Of a stretch of DNA of 64,000 bases, positions 33,303 through 44,633 are shown one piece after another (position 1 is the stretch's first letter; each line of letters begins with the position of its first letter). The translations under genes were made by a program, and so were the position numbers. The stretch is from Furcasterigmium furcatum (Eukaryota; Ascomycota; Sordariomycetes; Glomerellales; Plectosphaerellaceae). The notes below the pieces were generated by a model, which had not been told where the DNA came from, ran no database searches, and was given only the letters and a program-made list of their open reading frames with translations. The stretch covers positions 744,001 through 808,000 of the forward strand of contig BCIA01000007.1 of NCBI GenBank assembly GCA_001599815.1. The letters run 5' to 3'.

Positions 33303-34316
33303 GAGGTCGTACATCCGATCAGGGGATGGTGGATGTTGGGGAGGAGAAGAAAGATGTCGGAGATGTCACAGGTTGGAGAAACAGGCCATTGGCCATATCA
33401 TTTTGCATGGGTCGCTGGCGTTCCGGGCATACCACTTTCGGCAGATCCGACCAAATGTCGGCTGCGACGTTACAGAGACCACTTATTTTTGAACTGGCCG
33501 GACTCTGGGATAGATCGGAACACGGACAGATGGGCACAATTGATCAATAGACGCGGCCAGGACACTGGCTTACAAGCATCGAACAGCTCCGGGCTGATTA
33601 GCAGGTGACGTGAGTGAGGTTGCAGCTCATTCTCGACACCATCGACTCCTCGGCGGACTGACTGCACTTAACACGTACCGTGAATAGGAAGTTTGTCTTT
33701 CCCTGTAGACCCGGATACGCTAAACTATCTCCTGGACAATGGACAAGAATACGAACACGGCGGGCTCCAGTTTCATTTCCTCGCCTTTCTCTCTCCCTCG
33801 CTCAGCCCTCAGATTCCTTGAGTACCACAAGTAATACGGAGCAACTATCTATCCTACAGCCACAGCACGTCGCATCGCCAAGTCGCCTCTCCGCCTTGAG
33901 ACTCAATCGACCTGCCTGGTTGGGACAACTTTAGGTACTCTGGGTGGGCGAGTTGTCGGAGCCTCAAGGGTTCATCCGCGACGTTCAGTGTCTATCTTCT
34001 CGCGCAATTCTTGGCCTTCAGGCACAAGTAGGCCAGGCACGAATGCTTGACGTGCATGAGCCTCGGCACTTCGGTGCTTACGATTGAAAGAACTGCAAGG
34101 TTCCGCTGCACTGCAACTCCCAGTGGCTCGTTCATTCGCCAAGTAGACATTGTTTTTATCATCGACCAGGTAAGCATCCTGACCTTCCGTTCTCGTCACT
34201 GGGTATCAGAGTCGTCATCGTCGCTCAGGGACATGGTATAAATGTGAGCTTGTCGAGCTGCTGGAGGTGAACCTCTCAGTCGGCTATCGTGGTTCTCCCG
34301 CTCAAGCATTACCAAA
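33303..34316. other. intergenic region, CFEM gene to Kelch gene
   Basis: No gene is supported. Confidence 0.5.
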
Positions 34317-35348
34317 ATGCACACGTCTAGCAAGATCCTCGCCGTCTGGGCCGTCGCCCACCTCGCGCAGGCAAAATCCGACTGCAAGGGCACCTGGACT
34401 GAGCTGGCGCCCATCCCCATCCTCCCGCGCCAGGAGAACTCCGCCGTCGCGATCAACTCGACCACATTCGCCGTCCTCGGGGGCATCAAGGCCGTCACCG
34501 CCGAGATCCCCTGGGCCAACACCGCCCTCGTCACGTACTACGACATCCCGAGTGACACCTGGATCGAGGGCCCTGACATGCCCATCGGCCTGAACCACCC
34601 CAACACCGCCGTTGTCGACGGGAAGATCTACCTCCTGGGCGGCCTGCTTGCTGACACCGCCCCGTGGGACGCCACGCCCGACTCGTGGGTCCTCGACCCG
34701 GCCGTCGGCAGGTGGGAGTCCATCGCGCCCTTCCCCGAGGGCACGGAGCGCGGCGCCGCCGTCGTCGGCGTCCACGGCTCCAGGATCTTCCTCGCCGGCG
34801 GCCTGCGCTCCCTCGACCCCCGCCGCGGCGGGCCGCACGTCGCCGTCGACGAGCTCTCCGCCTACGACACCACCACGGGCGAGTGGACGGAGTACCCCGG
34901 CTCTGCCCTCCCCGTGCCCAAGGACCACGCCGCCGGCGCCGTCATCGGGTCCACGCTCTGGGTCACGGGCGGGCGGCACATCGCCGGCGGCAACACGAGG
35001 ACGCACGACGTCTTCGCGCTCGACCTGGACGACGTCGAGGCCGGGTGGGAGGACCTCACCGAGGAGGCGGGCGTGCCGACCGCTCGCTCGGGGCACATGG
35101 CCGGGGCTATCGGGCACTTGCTCTACACGTTCGGCGGGGAGGGGAACCCAGATCCCGATTCGAGGGGCGTCTTTAGCGAGACGGAGGTGTTTGACACGAA
35201 GACCCGGAAGTGGAAGTCGTTGCGGCCGATGCTGCTGCCTCGCCATGGGACCGGGGGCGTGGCTGTCGGGAAGGCTGTGTATATCCCCGGCGGCGGCCTC
35301 GTTCAGGGGCCGCTCCCGACGAATACCACGGAGGTCTTTCGGCCTTAG
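34317..35348 (+). CDS. secreted Kelch-repeat (galactose-oxidase-like propeller) protein
   Basis: A single-exon gene of 343 residues. A signal peptide (SSKILAVWAVAHLAQAKS) is followed by five to six Kelch units recognised by a Gly-Gly pair after hydrophobic strands and a Trp about 20 residues on: FAVLGGI...DTWIEGP, IYLLGGL...GRWESIAPF, IFLAGGL...GEWTEYPG, LWVTGGR...GWEDLTE, LYTFGGE...RKWKSLRP and VYIPGGG. It is a beta-propeller without a membrane segment. There is no copper-site signature of galactose oxidase, so it is probably a binding protein rather than an oxidase. GC content is high and the coding region is intron-free. Confidence 0.85.
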   Translation: MHTSSKILAVWAVAHLAQAKSDCKGTWTELAPIPILPRQENSAVAINSTTFAVLGGIKAVTAEIPWANTALVTYYDIPSDTWIEGPDMPIGLNHPNTAVVDGKIYLLGGLLADTAPWDATPDSWVLDPAVGRWESIAPFPEGTERGAAVVGVHGSRIFLAGGLRSLDPRRGGPHVAVDELSAYDTTTGEWTEYPGSALPVPKDHAAGAVIGSTLWVTGGRHIAGGNTRTHDVFALDLDDVEAGWEDLTEEAGVPTARSGHMAGAIGHLLYTFGGEGNPDPDSRGVFSETEVFDTKTRKWKSLRPMLLPRHGTGGVAVGKAVYIPGGGLVQGPLPTNTTEVFRP

Positions 35349-36288
35349 GCGACGGGGTTCAGTGTCATGGCGATTAGGTTTCTGTCTCTTGTGAGATGAG
35401 ATCTGGCATCAGCTAGTTGAACTTGAGCTCCTTCAGTTAGGTTGCTGATATTTGCCTGAAGTCCCCATTTTCTGTCTAGGAGAACCAGATACTCGAGCAA
35501 TGTGATGACCGGCCATCCTCCTCATCTTGCTACCTACTCGGGAGAGCCCACCTTTCGGCCGCAGCAGGCTCTTCTCCAGACAGTTTGACACGCAAATTCT
35601 CTCCGAATCTACAACTCCCTAACCCTAGCCTGGTAGCAGAACATAAACCATCCGAACCGAGGCGGGGCCCCTTTGGGGTAGCTTTGAGATCACCCTCATG
35701 TGGCTTCACCCGTCCTGGGTGTGCGAGCGGGACGCCCAAGGAAACGTCACGATACGGGAGAGAAATAAGGAGGTAAGTCTCAATACAGAGCATGATTGGT
35801 TCAGTTTGAGCGAGGACGAGCTGGACTTGTTCAAGGGCGCATACCGGGATGTGTTTGTTGCCGTGTGGCCCAAAAGGACGCGAGATTGGTGGAAGGATTG
35901 GAGGAGTCTACCACTGTCCGTCGGACCTTGTAGTTCACGAAAGGGAGCTAGTATTATGACTTGTTCATGATCGAATTAAGGTCAAGACTAATGCTGCCAC
36001 CTGCCTCTTCAGGCGAATGCGTCTGATTGCAAGCGTTGACGGTAAACCGCCACCTTATCATCACCATGGGCACCGTCATGATACGAACACCACACCACGC
36101 TGAAAATATAGGCGATTGGATCCGAGCACTTGTACTTGCAGTCAATTATTATTGCGGTAGTCACGATAGCGGCTAGAGGTCTTGTCTCACGAGCTCTGCA
36201 CAATTGTTGAACTCATCAGGTAAAATGATCCCCCCCCGCCTCCAGTCGAGATTCCAAGAAGCGCTTGTGCAGACCCACGAACGCAACT
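35349..36288. other. intergenic region with one small open frame
   Basis: A 90-codon plus-strand frame (35698-35970, starting MWLHPSWVCERDAQ) contains protein-like segments (DELDLFKGAYRDVFVAVWPK) but has no family resemblance and no upstream exon that I could find. A run of nine C lies at about 36227-36235. Confidence 0.35.
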
Positions 36289-37677
36289 TCACCTTTCATC
36301 GCCCATCTCAATTTTTTTTTGCTCTCCTAGAGCACGAATAATGACTTGTAAAGCAACCCGCTGATCAGGCTCGAACCCCTCGAGGATGCCCCATTTGTCC
36401 GACTCCCGCTCCATCTTCCCCAGCATCGGCTCCCACGACGCCGAAACCCACTCGTCGATTGAGTAAATGTTCCATCTGCCTCTAAGGCCTTGCTTCGCAT
36501 ACTTGCACCAGACTGCGTCCAGCTGGCCCGAGGACGTGAACGGTTGCAGGTTGCAGAACCTCTGCCACAGGCGCAGGACACGCTCAACCTGCTCAAGCCT
36601 GCAGTTGAACCATTCCTCATCATTGTCAGAGGGTTGGCGTTCGTTCGGTTTTCTGCAATCCACGAGCGTCGAGCGTACCAGCGTCTCCATTTTGCTAACA
36701 GCGTATTTCATGGGCGCGACTACTTTCACAACTGGCCAAAGCCCGCATGTCGACTTTCGCTGACGGATTCGCCCGCCCAACGTTTTCGATTGATGGAGAT
36801 CGGGGCGGAAGACCGTGCTGTCGGGAATGTCTTGGACCCATTGTTCGTCCCATGTTTGAGTGGAGCCGATCTTCAATTGACCCTTGGCAGTGGCATCCAC
36901 AAAGCAGTAGACGTAGCCACCTCTGCTGGACTGGATGGGCGTCCTCATCTCTTTCAGAATGTTGTGGACCTTGTTTGATGCTTGATCCGCCCATCGTTGA
37001 TATGCGCACGACGTAACTGGCTGTGGGGAAGCTACTGAATCGGGATTCAATGGCATTGCCGGGGTCTTAGGACAAGGATTTCCAATGGCGTCTCCTTGCG
37101 TAGAATCGGAAGACAGTTCGATGGGCAGTTTTGGAAAGGAAGGTATCGGAGCCTCGAGCTCGAAGAGCCCGGACGGTTGGCAAAGGTCTTGGCTGCTCAA
37201 GGTTGACGGTGTGTTTGAGTTGGTATTCGGAGCCTCAAGCTCGGCGAACTCGAACGGCTGACGAGGGTAGGTTGACAATGTATTCGATCCGGTAGTCGGC
37301 GCCTTGAGCTCGCTGGGTGTATTCGAGCCGGTGTTTGGAGCCTCGAGCTCAGCGAGCCCGCAGGGTTGACGAAGGTCTTGGCTGCTCGAGGTTGGTAGTG
37401 TTTTCGAACTGGTAGTCGGGGCCGGGAAACAAGCATGCAATCCAGGCAGAGAGCCAGGCGGGCGCGGCTCCGGCGCGGCCCTAGGAACAGAAGGCAGACC
37501 AAACATGATCGCCTGAGCGGGCCACATATCCTGAGCAGTCGGCGCAGTGTATGCGTTTCGTAGTGGTCGTCGTGCTGCCTCGGGCTTTGCCTTGTCGCCC
37601 AACCGCCGTGTCTTTTCGTTACGAGTGCGATTGAAGAGTTTAAGAGCGTTAAGAAGTGGGACTGTTTCCATCATCAT
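36289..37677 (-). CDS. T5orf172/DUF1766 (GIY-YIG-like) domain protein
   Basis: A single-exon gene of 462 residues. The N-terminal half is low-complexity (Ser/Thr/Pro) and contains degenerate repeats around the unit ELEAPNTGSNTPS, at least four times between residues 105 and 180. The C-terminal half holds the T5orf172-type domain: GGYVYCFVDATAKGQLKIGS near residue 250 (the GIY-YIG-like first strand and the K-I-G-S/T motif), then a basic helix (GGRIRQRKS) and a long helical end (CRLEQVERVLRLWQRFC). Such domains occur in phage proteins and are expanded in some filamentous fungi; a nucleic-acid role is suspected but not shown. The start MMMETVPLL could be any of three Met. Confidence 0.75.
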   Translation of the reverse strand: MMMETVPLLNALKLFNRTRNEKTRRLGDKAKPEAARRPLRNAYTAPTAQDMWPAQAIMFGLPSVPRAAPEPRPPGSLPGLHACFPAPTTSSKTLPTSSSQDLRQPCGLAELEAPNTGSNTPSELKAPTTGSNTLSTYPRQPFEFAELEAPNTNSNTPSTLSSQDLCQPSGLFELEAPIPSFPKLPIELSSDSTQGDAIGNPCPKTPAMPLNPDSVASPQPVTSCAYQRWADQASNKVHNILKEMRTPIQSSRGGYVYCFVDATAKGQLKIGSTQTWDEQWVQDIPDSTVFRPDLHQSKTLGGRIRQRKSTCGLWPVVKVVAPMKYAVSKMETLVRSTLVDCRKPNERQPSDNDEEWFNCRLEQVERVLRLWQRFCNLQPFTSSGQLDAVWCKYAKQGLRGRWNIYSIDEWVSASWEPMLGKMERESDKWGILEGFEPDQRVALQVIIRALGEQKKIEMGDER

Positions 37678-39298
37678 CGCGACGATGAAAGGAAAATTGA
37701 TACAGAGAGGGGTTTGAGGTGACCAAATGTGGTATGTGTTATCGGGCGAGTTGTCGAGTTGTTGATGTTCTCTCGCACGAAGATGGTCAAGGCTTTATGA
37801 TTGCTGCCAAGATAGCACTCTCCCCTACTATGCCAAGTGAAGGGACAGCCATCACGATGCTCCCTGCAGCCCCTGCATACCAACTTCTGCAGGTATCATC
37901 TCATGTGCATGCTGGGTGCGGCGCAGTCTTGAGAATTCGGCCCCAAGCCCCTGGATGGGAGTTCAAGGCTCGCCAATCGCAGCCATTTAGCGTCGTCAGG
38001 GGGCCCCAGCCTTGTTCTGTTGGCGTCCAACTTGCAGCCAGTTGTACTTCTGCAGGGGAAGCTTTCCAGTTTCAGGTGAGCCTGAAGTACCAGCCAACCA
38101 TCAACTGTCCAACTGGCAGCTGCAAAGAAAAAGAAACCAACAAAAAAAGATTGCGTATTTAGTGAGCCCTCTTATTGATTGCCTCTCCAGAGCCTGCTTG
38201 GTTGGGCGTCCATCACATGGGCGGAATCACAACAGCCCACTGTAAAAAAAGGCCCAGGAGCACCAAAACACATACAACACCGGATATTCGCTGGTCGTCA
38301 CGGACCCAATTACTAATCTTGCCCTCGCCAATTTAGCTAGGGCAGAGCGGACGGGATGCCGAGTTCTCTGACGGGTATGGTCGTATGTACTCACAGTGGG
38401 CGCCCTAGAGCCTTATCACGAGATGATGCTGGCAAGATGCCGTTCACCACACGCCCCCACCATCGATCCAACATGAACTGTCCTGCGGATTCGATGCGGC
38501 AGCAAACTAGTTCCTCTTTCTACACGAGCTTACGACGCAACTCGCAGGTTCTCGAGGGTGGCTTAGCGGGAAATAGCATAGTCTACAGATGCTATCATAC
38601 TCATCCTCATCCCTTACTGTATCTCAGGCTGGGCTCTGCCCAGGAACGAGATGCTAGAGTGGGTGACTTGAACAGAAGTCATTCAGATCGGGGACGTCAT
38701 CAAGAAGCGACTGGCTGGCCATGCTCTTCGGTGACCCTGCTTGGGAAGTGATCGACGCATGGATGACCGCAGTGGTTTCGCCTCAACAGGAGCTGCGATG
38801 TTTCGTTGTCCAAATGAGCACCGGGTCCAAGCTGTCAGCCCGTCGTCAGCCCGTCACTCTGTAGCCCGCCCGCTGGTCAGTAGCTCAAGAAACGGCGTCC
38901 TTTGTCACCGTGATTGCTACGCCGCGGTGTGGCGATGCATCACCGCCGACCACCGTCCCCTAGCCAAGAAGGAAGGACGTGGAAGCCCTGTGGTGCCTCC
39001 ACGGGGCTAAGGAATCAATTTGTAGGTCCTGGCATGCCTTGTCTGTTCAACCACTCTGTTGCAACCATGCAGGGCGGCGTCATGCTCCACTGTCGATACA
39101 CAATTTAGACGGGGATCAGACGTACCGTGGAGCTCTGCAATAGTTTATGTCGCCTGGGAAGGAGGCTTAGTCACCTACGAATCACCTGATCACTACTAAG
39201 ACGTTGCGCGGCCGGGTGACTGGCGAGTGATCGTAAAGCAACGGGATCACCTAGCTCACCTACTAACTAGCCAACTGAGGGGTGATCAGGGAGCTTTT
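37678..39298. other. 1.6 kb intergenic region
   Basis: No gene is supported on either strand. An A-rich run occurs at about 38126-38150. Confidence 0.5.
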
Positions 39299-39724
39299 TT
39301 ACACAACTTTGACGGGATGGCAGACCCAGCTGTCCATGCGGTCGTGGGTGATGTTGAAGAGATATTGGAGCTGCTCTTCCTTGGTCATTACCTTCGAGAG
39401 CGGTTCTCCTGGCCTGACGGGCAGCATCAGTCCGCGGGACGCGTCTTTACGGAGGGCCGACCCGATGATGCGGCGAAACGATGCGCAGGTCTGGGCCAGT
39501 ACCAGCTTGTCTGACAGAGATAGATTATCGAGAATGAGAAAGACACCGTCCACGGGCATCTCTAGGATTTTAGATTCAGGAGTCTCGCACCGGTTGGGAC
39601 CTTGGTCTGGCGCCTGATGAAGTTGCACTTCTGGGACCATGCGGCGCAGGCCTGGGTCGTCCTGGTTCAGGTGCGTTCCTGGGCCACAAAGTATGGCATC
39701 TTCGATGAATGACTCGTTATCCAT
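39299..39724 (-). CDS. short F-box domain protein, probably truncated
   Basis: 141 residues. The segment ILEMPVDGVFLILDNLSLSDKLVLAQTCASFRRII near residue 52 is an F-box (Leu-Pro-like start, then L-x-L-x-D-x-x-x-L-x-x-x-C). After it comes MTKEEQLQYLFNITHDRMDSWVC, which in full-length fungal F-box proteins of this type leads to a Cys-rich or Leu-rich part. Here a stop follows within eight residues. Either the 3' part was lost or an intron after WVCHPVKVV leads to exons I cannot identify. F-box proteins bring substrates to SCF ubiquitin ligases. Confidence 0.5.
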   Translation of the reverse strand: MDNESFIEDAILCGPGTHLNQDDPGLRRMVPEVQLHQAPDQGPNRCETPESKILEMPVDGVFLILDNLSLSDKLVLAQTCASFRRIIGSALRKDASRGLMLPVRPGEPLSKVMTKEEQLQYLFNITHDRMDSWVCHPVKVV

Positions 39725-40230
39725 GGCTAGATACGAACTTTCGTCAATGACTGAACCTTCGGTTTTCGGTATGGAGAGCAGCTGGTTGCATACTTACTGA
39801 TATTGAGAGCGTTCGGATGTTGTTTCGATCTTGTGATGAGGTTCAGACACATGGAAAGAGAGGGCTGGGAGAGTGTCGAGATTTGAAGGACCCAAAAGAA
39901 CGAGTGTACTATTCGAAAAAATTACTTGCAGCATGGCAGCCGATGGAAAAATCTAAAAGAGTGTGTGGCTTGAGGACCGCTAAAGTGAGCATGGATAGCC
40001 TCAAGCTGTACCAAAAGAGAAGTTGGGGCTATATGGAGCCTCGAATCAGGAAGTGGCGTGGATACTAGTATTCAAAACAAAATTTAGGTCAGTCAATCGT
40101 CATATTTAGAGTGAGTGATTGAGTTGTGGTCTTACAGCACACCGCAAGTTTCGCTCGAAAGCCAGATGTATTAGATTCCGCATCCGCGGCATGCGTAGAA
40201 CTACTTGGGTCCTTGATGATACTCTCCTGG
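39725..40230. other. intergenic region
   Basis: Composition is AT-richer than the neighbours. No gene is supported. Confidence 0.45.
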
Positions 40231-41895
40231 CTATGCCGAATGCCCTGATTCTGCGTCCAGTGGCTTTTGGCCGTAGACCACGATGCTGAACCCGAGCGTT
40301 AGCCTTTCGAAACCCTCATCCCAAGGCTTCAACGCCTCAAAAAAGCCCATAAACTTACATGGGCCAATACGCATGGATCCTCCGATCCCTCAAGTCAACT
40401 CTCACCTGTGTCAGAAACGCCAGGACCTGCTCCTGCGTCCACCCGAGGCCCCTCGTCAGAAGCGCCATGCTGAGCCCCTCGAGCCCGCCATCGATGTTCG
40501 CCAGGGTCCAGAGCCCGATCTCCTTGTGCTTCTTGTCCCTGGGCCAGGGGTTCGTTGGCCACTTGAAGACTTTCTTCTGCACGTTCTCGTACCCGGCATC
40601 CCGGAGCCGCCTCTCGTGGTCTTTAGCCTCGGTTAGCGGCCGGCCGAGGTTGGTGCTGGCCTCGATGAGGGCGTTGATCCACTGCATGATGACCTGGTCG
40701 TCGTTGAGGGTGTCGTCGTCCGAGTCGATGGGGAACAGGCAGTCGATCATCTCGATCCATCCGCCGGGTTGGAGGTTACTATGACGGGTTAGCGGCGCTC
40801 TCGGAGGCTGTGGTCGAGGAGTGGTACGCGTAAGCCTGCCGAACGTAGGCGTCCCAGTCTGAGAAGCTGCCCACCATCATGCGGCTGAAGATGTAGTCGA
40901 AGGGCTGGGTCCACGTCCATTCCTCCTCCAGGTCGTCGACCTCGAACTGGCAGTTGGGAGGAACGCTGGGATGCGTGTCAGCTCTGAATGCCCGCCGTTA
41001 GGGGCAGGGGGAGACATCGCCGCACAAATCAGGCTGAATGGGACTAAGATCGACTCCGATGACCTGCGAGTTCTCTTATGAGCGACTTCTTCGTAGGCTG
41101 AGGCTTTGGGTGTGTCGAACCTGTGCGTCAGGATGCGTGTCGGCTGCGAGAAGAGTCAACTCGATGAAAATGACAGCACAAGGTGAGAACAGCCAGAACT
41201 GACCAAAGTCAATGGCCCAGATGCCAGTTCCGGTTCCGACGTCGAGGACACGCCTGGCTGTGTCGGCTCCAGGAGCGAAGCACAGTTGGCCATCAAAGGT
41301 TAAGAGAAAGTGGTGGTTCTGGATATCTGCGAGCCATACTCTCAGTCACGACAGTCACGTTCTATCGGAGAAAGATGTCATACCGAGCCGTTCGTTCTCA
41401 TCCTACATGAACCCGTTAGAGACAAGGTTGGGTAGGACTTGCATCTCACGAACCTCGTCATTCGGCAGAATGTATTCTATTTTCGTAGTACTTGTCAGAA
41501 AGATCGGACCGGTGCGTAAGCGCATGCGATGTACGTACTTCCCTTGCTCAGAGCATGGTACATGCGGCCGTTCTCCTGGTGGTAGTCGTATATGCTCGAA
41601 CGTAACGACTGGGATGAGAGCTGATCATCTCCCTGCGCCACATGAACGGATTAGCAGCACCATTCAGCCAGAAGGTGACGCTAGTCGTGAGGATCTCGAC
41701 GTGAACTCACGATATTCACGGCCGAGTCGGCATCGGAGCCGTCGTCCGCAACCTGGTGTCATCAGTGATTGTCGGCGAGCAAGGACATGCGACCTCGGTG
41801 AGCGGAAAGGGGTGGCTTGACAGTAGACGCACTAGAGGCTCATCGCGGTCGTCGCCACCAGGGCTGTGTGGCGAGGACGGATCCTCGTTACACAT
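40231..41895 (-). CDS. LaeA-like SAM-dependent methyltransferase, 11 exons
   Basis: Proposed exons (complement): 41833-41895, 41711-41752, 41539-41632, 41454-41476, 41384-41402, 41204-41326, 41121-41143, 41026-41063, 40828-40983, 40359-40778 and 40231-40285, giving 351 residues. All ten introns are GT-AG, 42-80 bp, and every junction restores the order seen in LaeA-like enzymes: SSIYDYHQENGRMYHAL, GKYILPNDE, HHFLLTFDGQL, SAM motif I LDVGTGTGIWAIDFAD, VIGVDLSPIQP, FEVDDLEEEWTW, FDYIFSRMM and LQPGGWIEMIDCLFP. Four exons are 19-38 bp. LaeA-type proteins regulate secondary metabolism or modify metabolites; this one is divergent from a P450 at 42502. The 42 bp intron (40984-41025) is the least certain junction. 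Confidence 0.85.
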
Positions 41896-42501
41896 GATTG
41901 ATACTCTCGTGGTGTTGCTAGGCGAACGAGCTGTGGTGTAGCAGTGAGGAGTTGGGGAACTGCGGCTGGAGGTGTACGGCGAAGGAGATCATATTACACT
42001 ACTAAATACGAAGTAGAGCCATTTAAACTTTGCCCCGGCATCTGGCACATCTTGCCTGGATGGGACACCGCTTTGTGCATGTGCATGTACATCTTCATCC
42101 CACCCGGCCATGCTTCTCCATGCAAGGGAGGATGGACGCATCGGTCTCGTGACTTCCGTCTTCCATATTCCGCCAGACCACTAACATGGCCTCCTTATCG
42201 CTCTCGCTGCATTAGTAGCTCTGGGCATCCAATCAACCTACCTTGTCGATCCTCGGTGGCTTTCTTGATGTCAAGATATCGTTTCTTTTTGTCGAGTGGT
42301 TGCATCATCCCAGTCCCACTCTAGAGCTGCACCAGCCAGGGTCGCACATAGCCGGAGCCGTTTTCGTGGAGAAGACCTGGAATACCCCTGTGTCTTCATG
42401 GATCATCGGTCTTTGAAAACCCGCGAACCCCTCCCGTCCCGCCGGAAGCTAAAGAACTCGCGCCTCACTCAAATCCAGGTCGAGTTCGATCACAACCAGC
42501 G
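41896..42501. promoter_or_regulatory. divergent promoter, LaeA-like gene / P450 gene
   Basis: 606 bp between start codons. No gene and no recognised motif are seen. Confidence 0.4.
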
Positions 42502-44224
42502 ATGGAGCTCCCGTTCCTCGCTGTATCGCGATCCGCCTTCTGGGGAGCCGTCGGGTGTCTTCTTGGCGCATATTTCTTTGTCTCCCGCATCCGCAGCTGG
42601 CGCCGCCTCCGCCACGTCCCCGGTCCCAGCACGGCGGCCTGGACAGATCTCTGGTTGATCCGAAAGACTTGGCAGGGCAAGGTGTTCGAGGGCCTCGGTG
42701 ATGTCTGCAAGGAATACGGTACAATAGCCATGACCCCTCCACCCCGCGCTTCGGGGAGCCTCCGCTGACCACGAGAGCCGGCACTCTCGCGCAGGGCCCA
42801 TCGCGCGAATCGCACCCAACTATGTCGTCTGCGGTGATCCCGTCGAGGTCCGCCGCATGTGGGCGGTGCGCTCGCAGTTCAGCCGTGCCCCCTGGTACAA
42901 GGGCTTCCAGCTCGACCCTCCGCACGACTGCACCCTCTCCATGCGCGACGACGACATCCACACCGTCATCCGCGCGAAGATCGCACCCGGGTATGGCGGC
43001 AAGGACGTCGAGGGCCTCGACGACTCCATCGACGCCGGCGTTGCCCGCTTCATCCGCCTGATCGAGGAGAAGTACCTCTCCACGTCGACCGAGTACCGCC
43101 CCGTCGACATGGCGCGCAAGATCCAGTACATGACGCTCGACATCATCTCCACGATCGCCTTTGGCGAGTCGTTCGGCTTCATGGAGGTGGACGACGATCT
43201 GTACGGGTACATCAAGACGACCGAGGACACGGTCCCGATGATGCAGATGTTCGCTCTTATTCCCTGGCTCGTCAGCCTCCTCCAGTCGCCTCTCTGCAAG
43301 GCCATGATGCCCTCCGAACGGGACACGGTCGGCCTCGGCCCCATCATGGCAACCGCGAGTCGGGTCGTCAACGAGCGGTTCGGGGCCAAGGCCGGTGACA
43401 GGAAGGACATGCTCGGCTCCTTCGTGCGGCACGGACTCAGCCAGAGAGAAGCGCAGTCCGAGTCGCTGGTGCAGATGTATGTGTTTCCCAACCCTCGCGG
43501 ATGATGCCGTCTCCATTTCGCGCTGCTTACCCGCGTTCTCGAATAGCATCGCGGGCTCTGACACCACAGCTACTGTCCTGCGTACCATCATGGCGAACGT
43601 AGCCACCCACGCGGACGTCTACAGCCGCCTGCAGGCCGAAATCAACGCAGCCGCCGCCAAGGGCCGCATCTCATCCCCGATCACGGACGCAGAGGCGCGT
43701 AAGCTCGCGTATCTGCAGGCCTGCATCAAGGAGGGACTGAGGATATGGCCCCCGATCACGGGGATCATGCCGCGCATCTCCACAGAGGACGCTGTCGTCT
43801 GCGGCGTTCCCATCCCCGCGGGGACAAACGTTGCGTGGAGCCCCCGCGCCGTCATGCGGAACCAGGATGTCTTCGGCGCGGACGCCGATGTGTACCGACC
43901 CGGCCGGTGGCTTGAGGCCGATGCCGACCGGCTCCAGGCCATGGACAGCGCTGTTGACCTTTGTTTCGGCCAGGGGAGGTGGGGATGTCTGGGTCGGCCG
44001 ATTGCCATGATCGAGCTGAACAAGATGGTGGTAGAGGTAAGTCCTGAGGGTGATGGGCGCTGGTGCTCGCGAGTCCAGTCTTGCTGACTGACCGTGCATA
44101 GTTGTTTCGCCGTTTCGACTTTGCGCCTGTTGATGCGGAGAGGCCTATCAAGAACACATTCTGTGGTTTGCTTATCCAGTCGGATATGCACATGAGGATC
44201 ACCCGTCGACGGGCTGAATCATGA
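42502..44224 (+). CDS. cytochrome P450, pisatin-demethylase-like
   Basis: Exons 42502-42718, 42795-43476, 43547-44036 and 44102-44224 give 503 residues. There is a membrane anchor (FWGAVGCLLGAYFF), then the proline hinge VPGPST. The I-helix is IIAGSDTTATVL (across intron 2, whose split codon gives Ile), ExxR is KEGLR, and the haem loop is FGQGRWGCLG near 43970. The early segment YGPIARIAPNYVVCGDP and the overall layout match the fungal group that includes pisatin demethylase and related detoxifying or biosynthetic P450s. All introns have consensus donors. The substrate is unknown. It is divergent from the LaeA-like gene and convergent with a metallo-beta-lactamase gene. Confidence 0.88.
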
Positions 44225-44633
44225 TTGCCACGGCAGGATGGTTCATATTTCGGCATCATGGTGCCACGAGAATATATTTGTGGTGGTACTCCGGCAGTAA
44301 GTAGGCCCTATGGCTATGGAGAGAGAGGGGGCCGAGGGGGCGGGGGGGTGGGTGGATATTCGAATAGGGGCAGGGGTAGTAGAGTAGAGAGGCAACAACC
44401 TGCTGTGAATGGGGCACGAAGGACGCGATCGCTACATTGACGTTCGTGAATGCGGCCAAGGGTGTAATTTTTGTAGCCTGGCGGCGGTCTATAAGCGGAT
44501 TCTAGTTTTGCCTTTTCCCTCCTCCCAAGCAGGTCAGAAGGAACCCCCTTCGGCATCCTCTGAGCAGGTCAACGAGCAAGTGTCGAGCGACACATGCATT
44601 ATAGGCCGCAAAAGTGCTTGGTCTGATGAAGAA
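44225..44633. other. convergent intergenic region, P450 / metallo-beta-lactamase gene
   Basis: No gene is seen. There is a G-rich run at about 44325-44352. Confidence 0.5.

Noticed and set aside
34302..35246. 314-codon minus-strand open frame
   Set aside because: It is antisense to the Kelch protein, which has a signal peptide and repeats.
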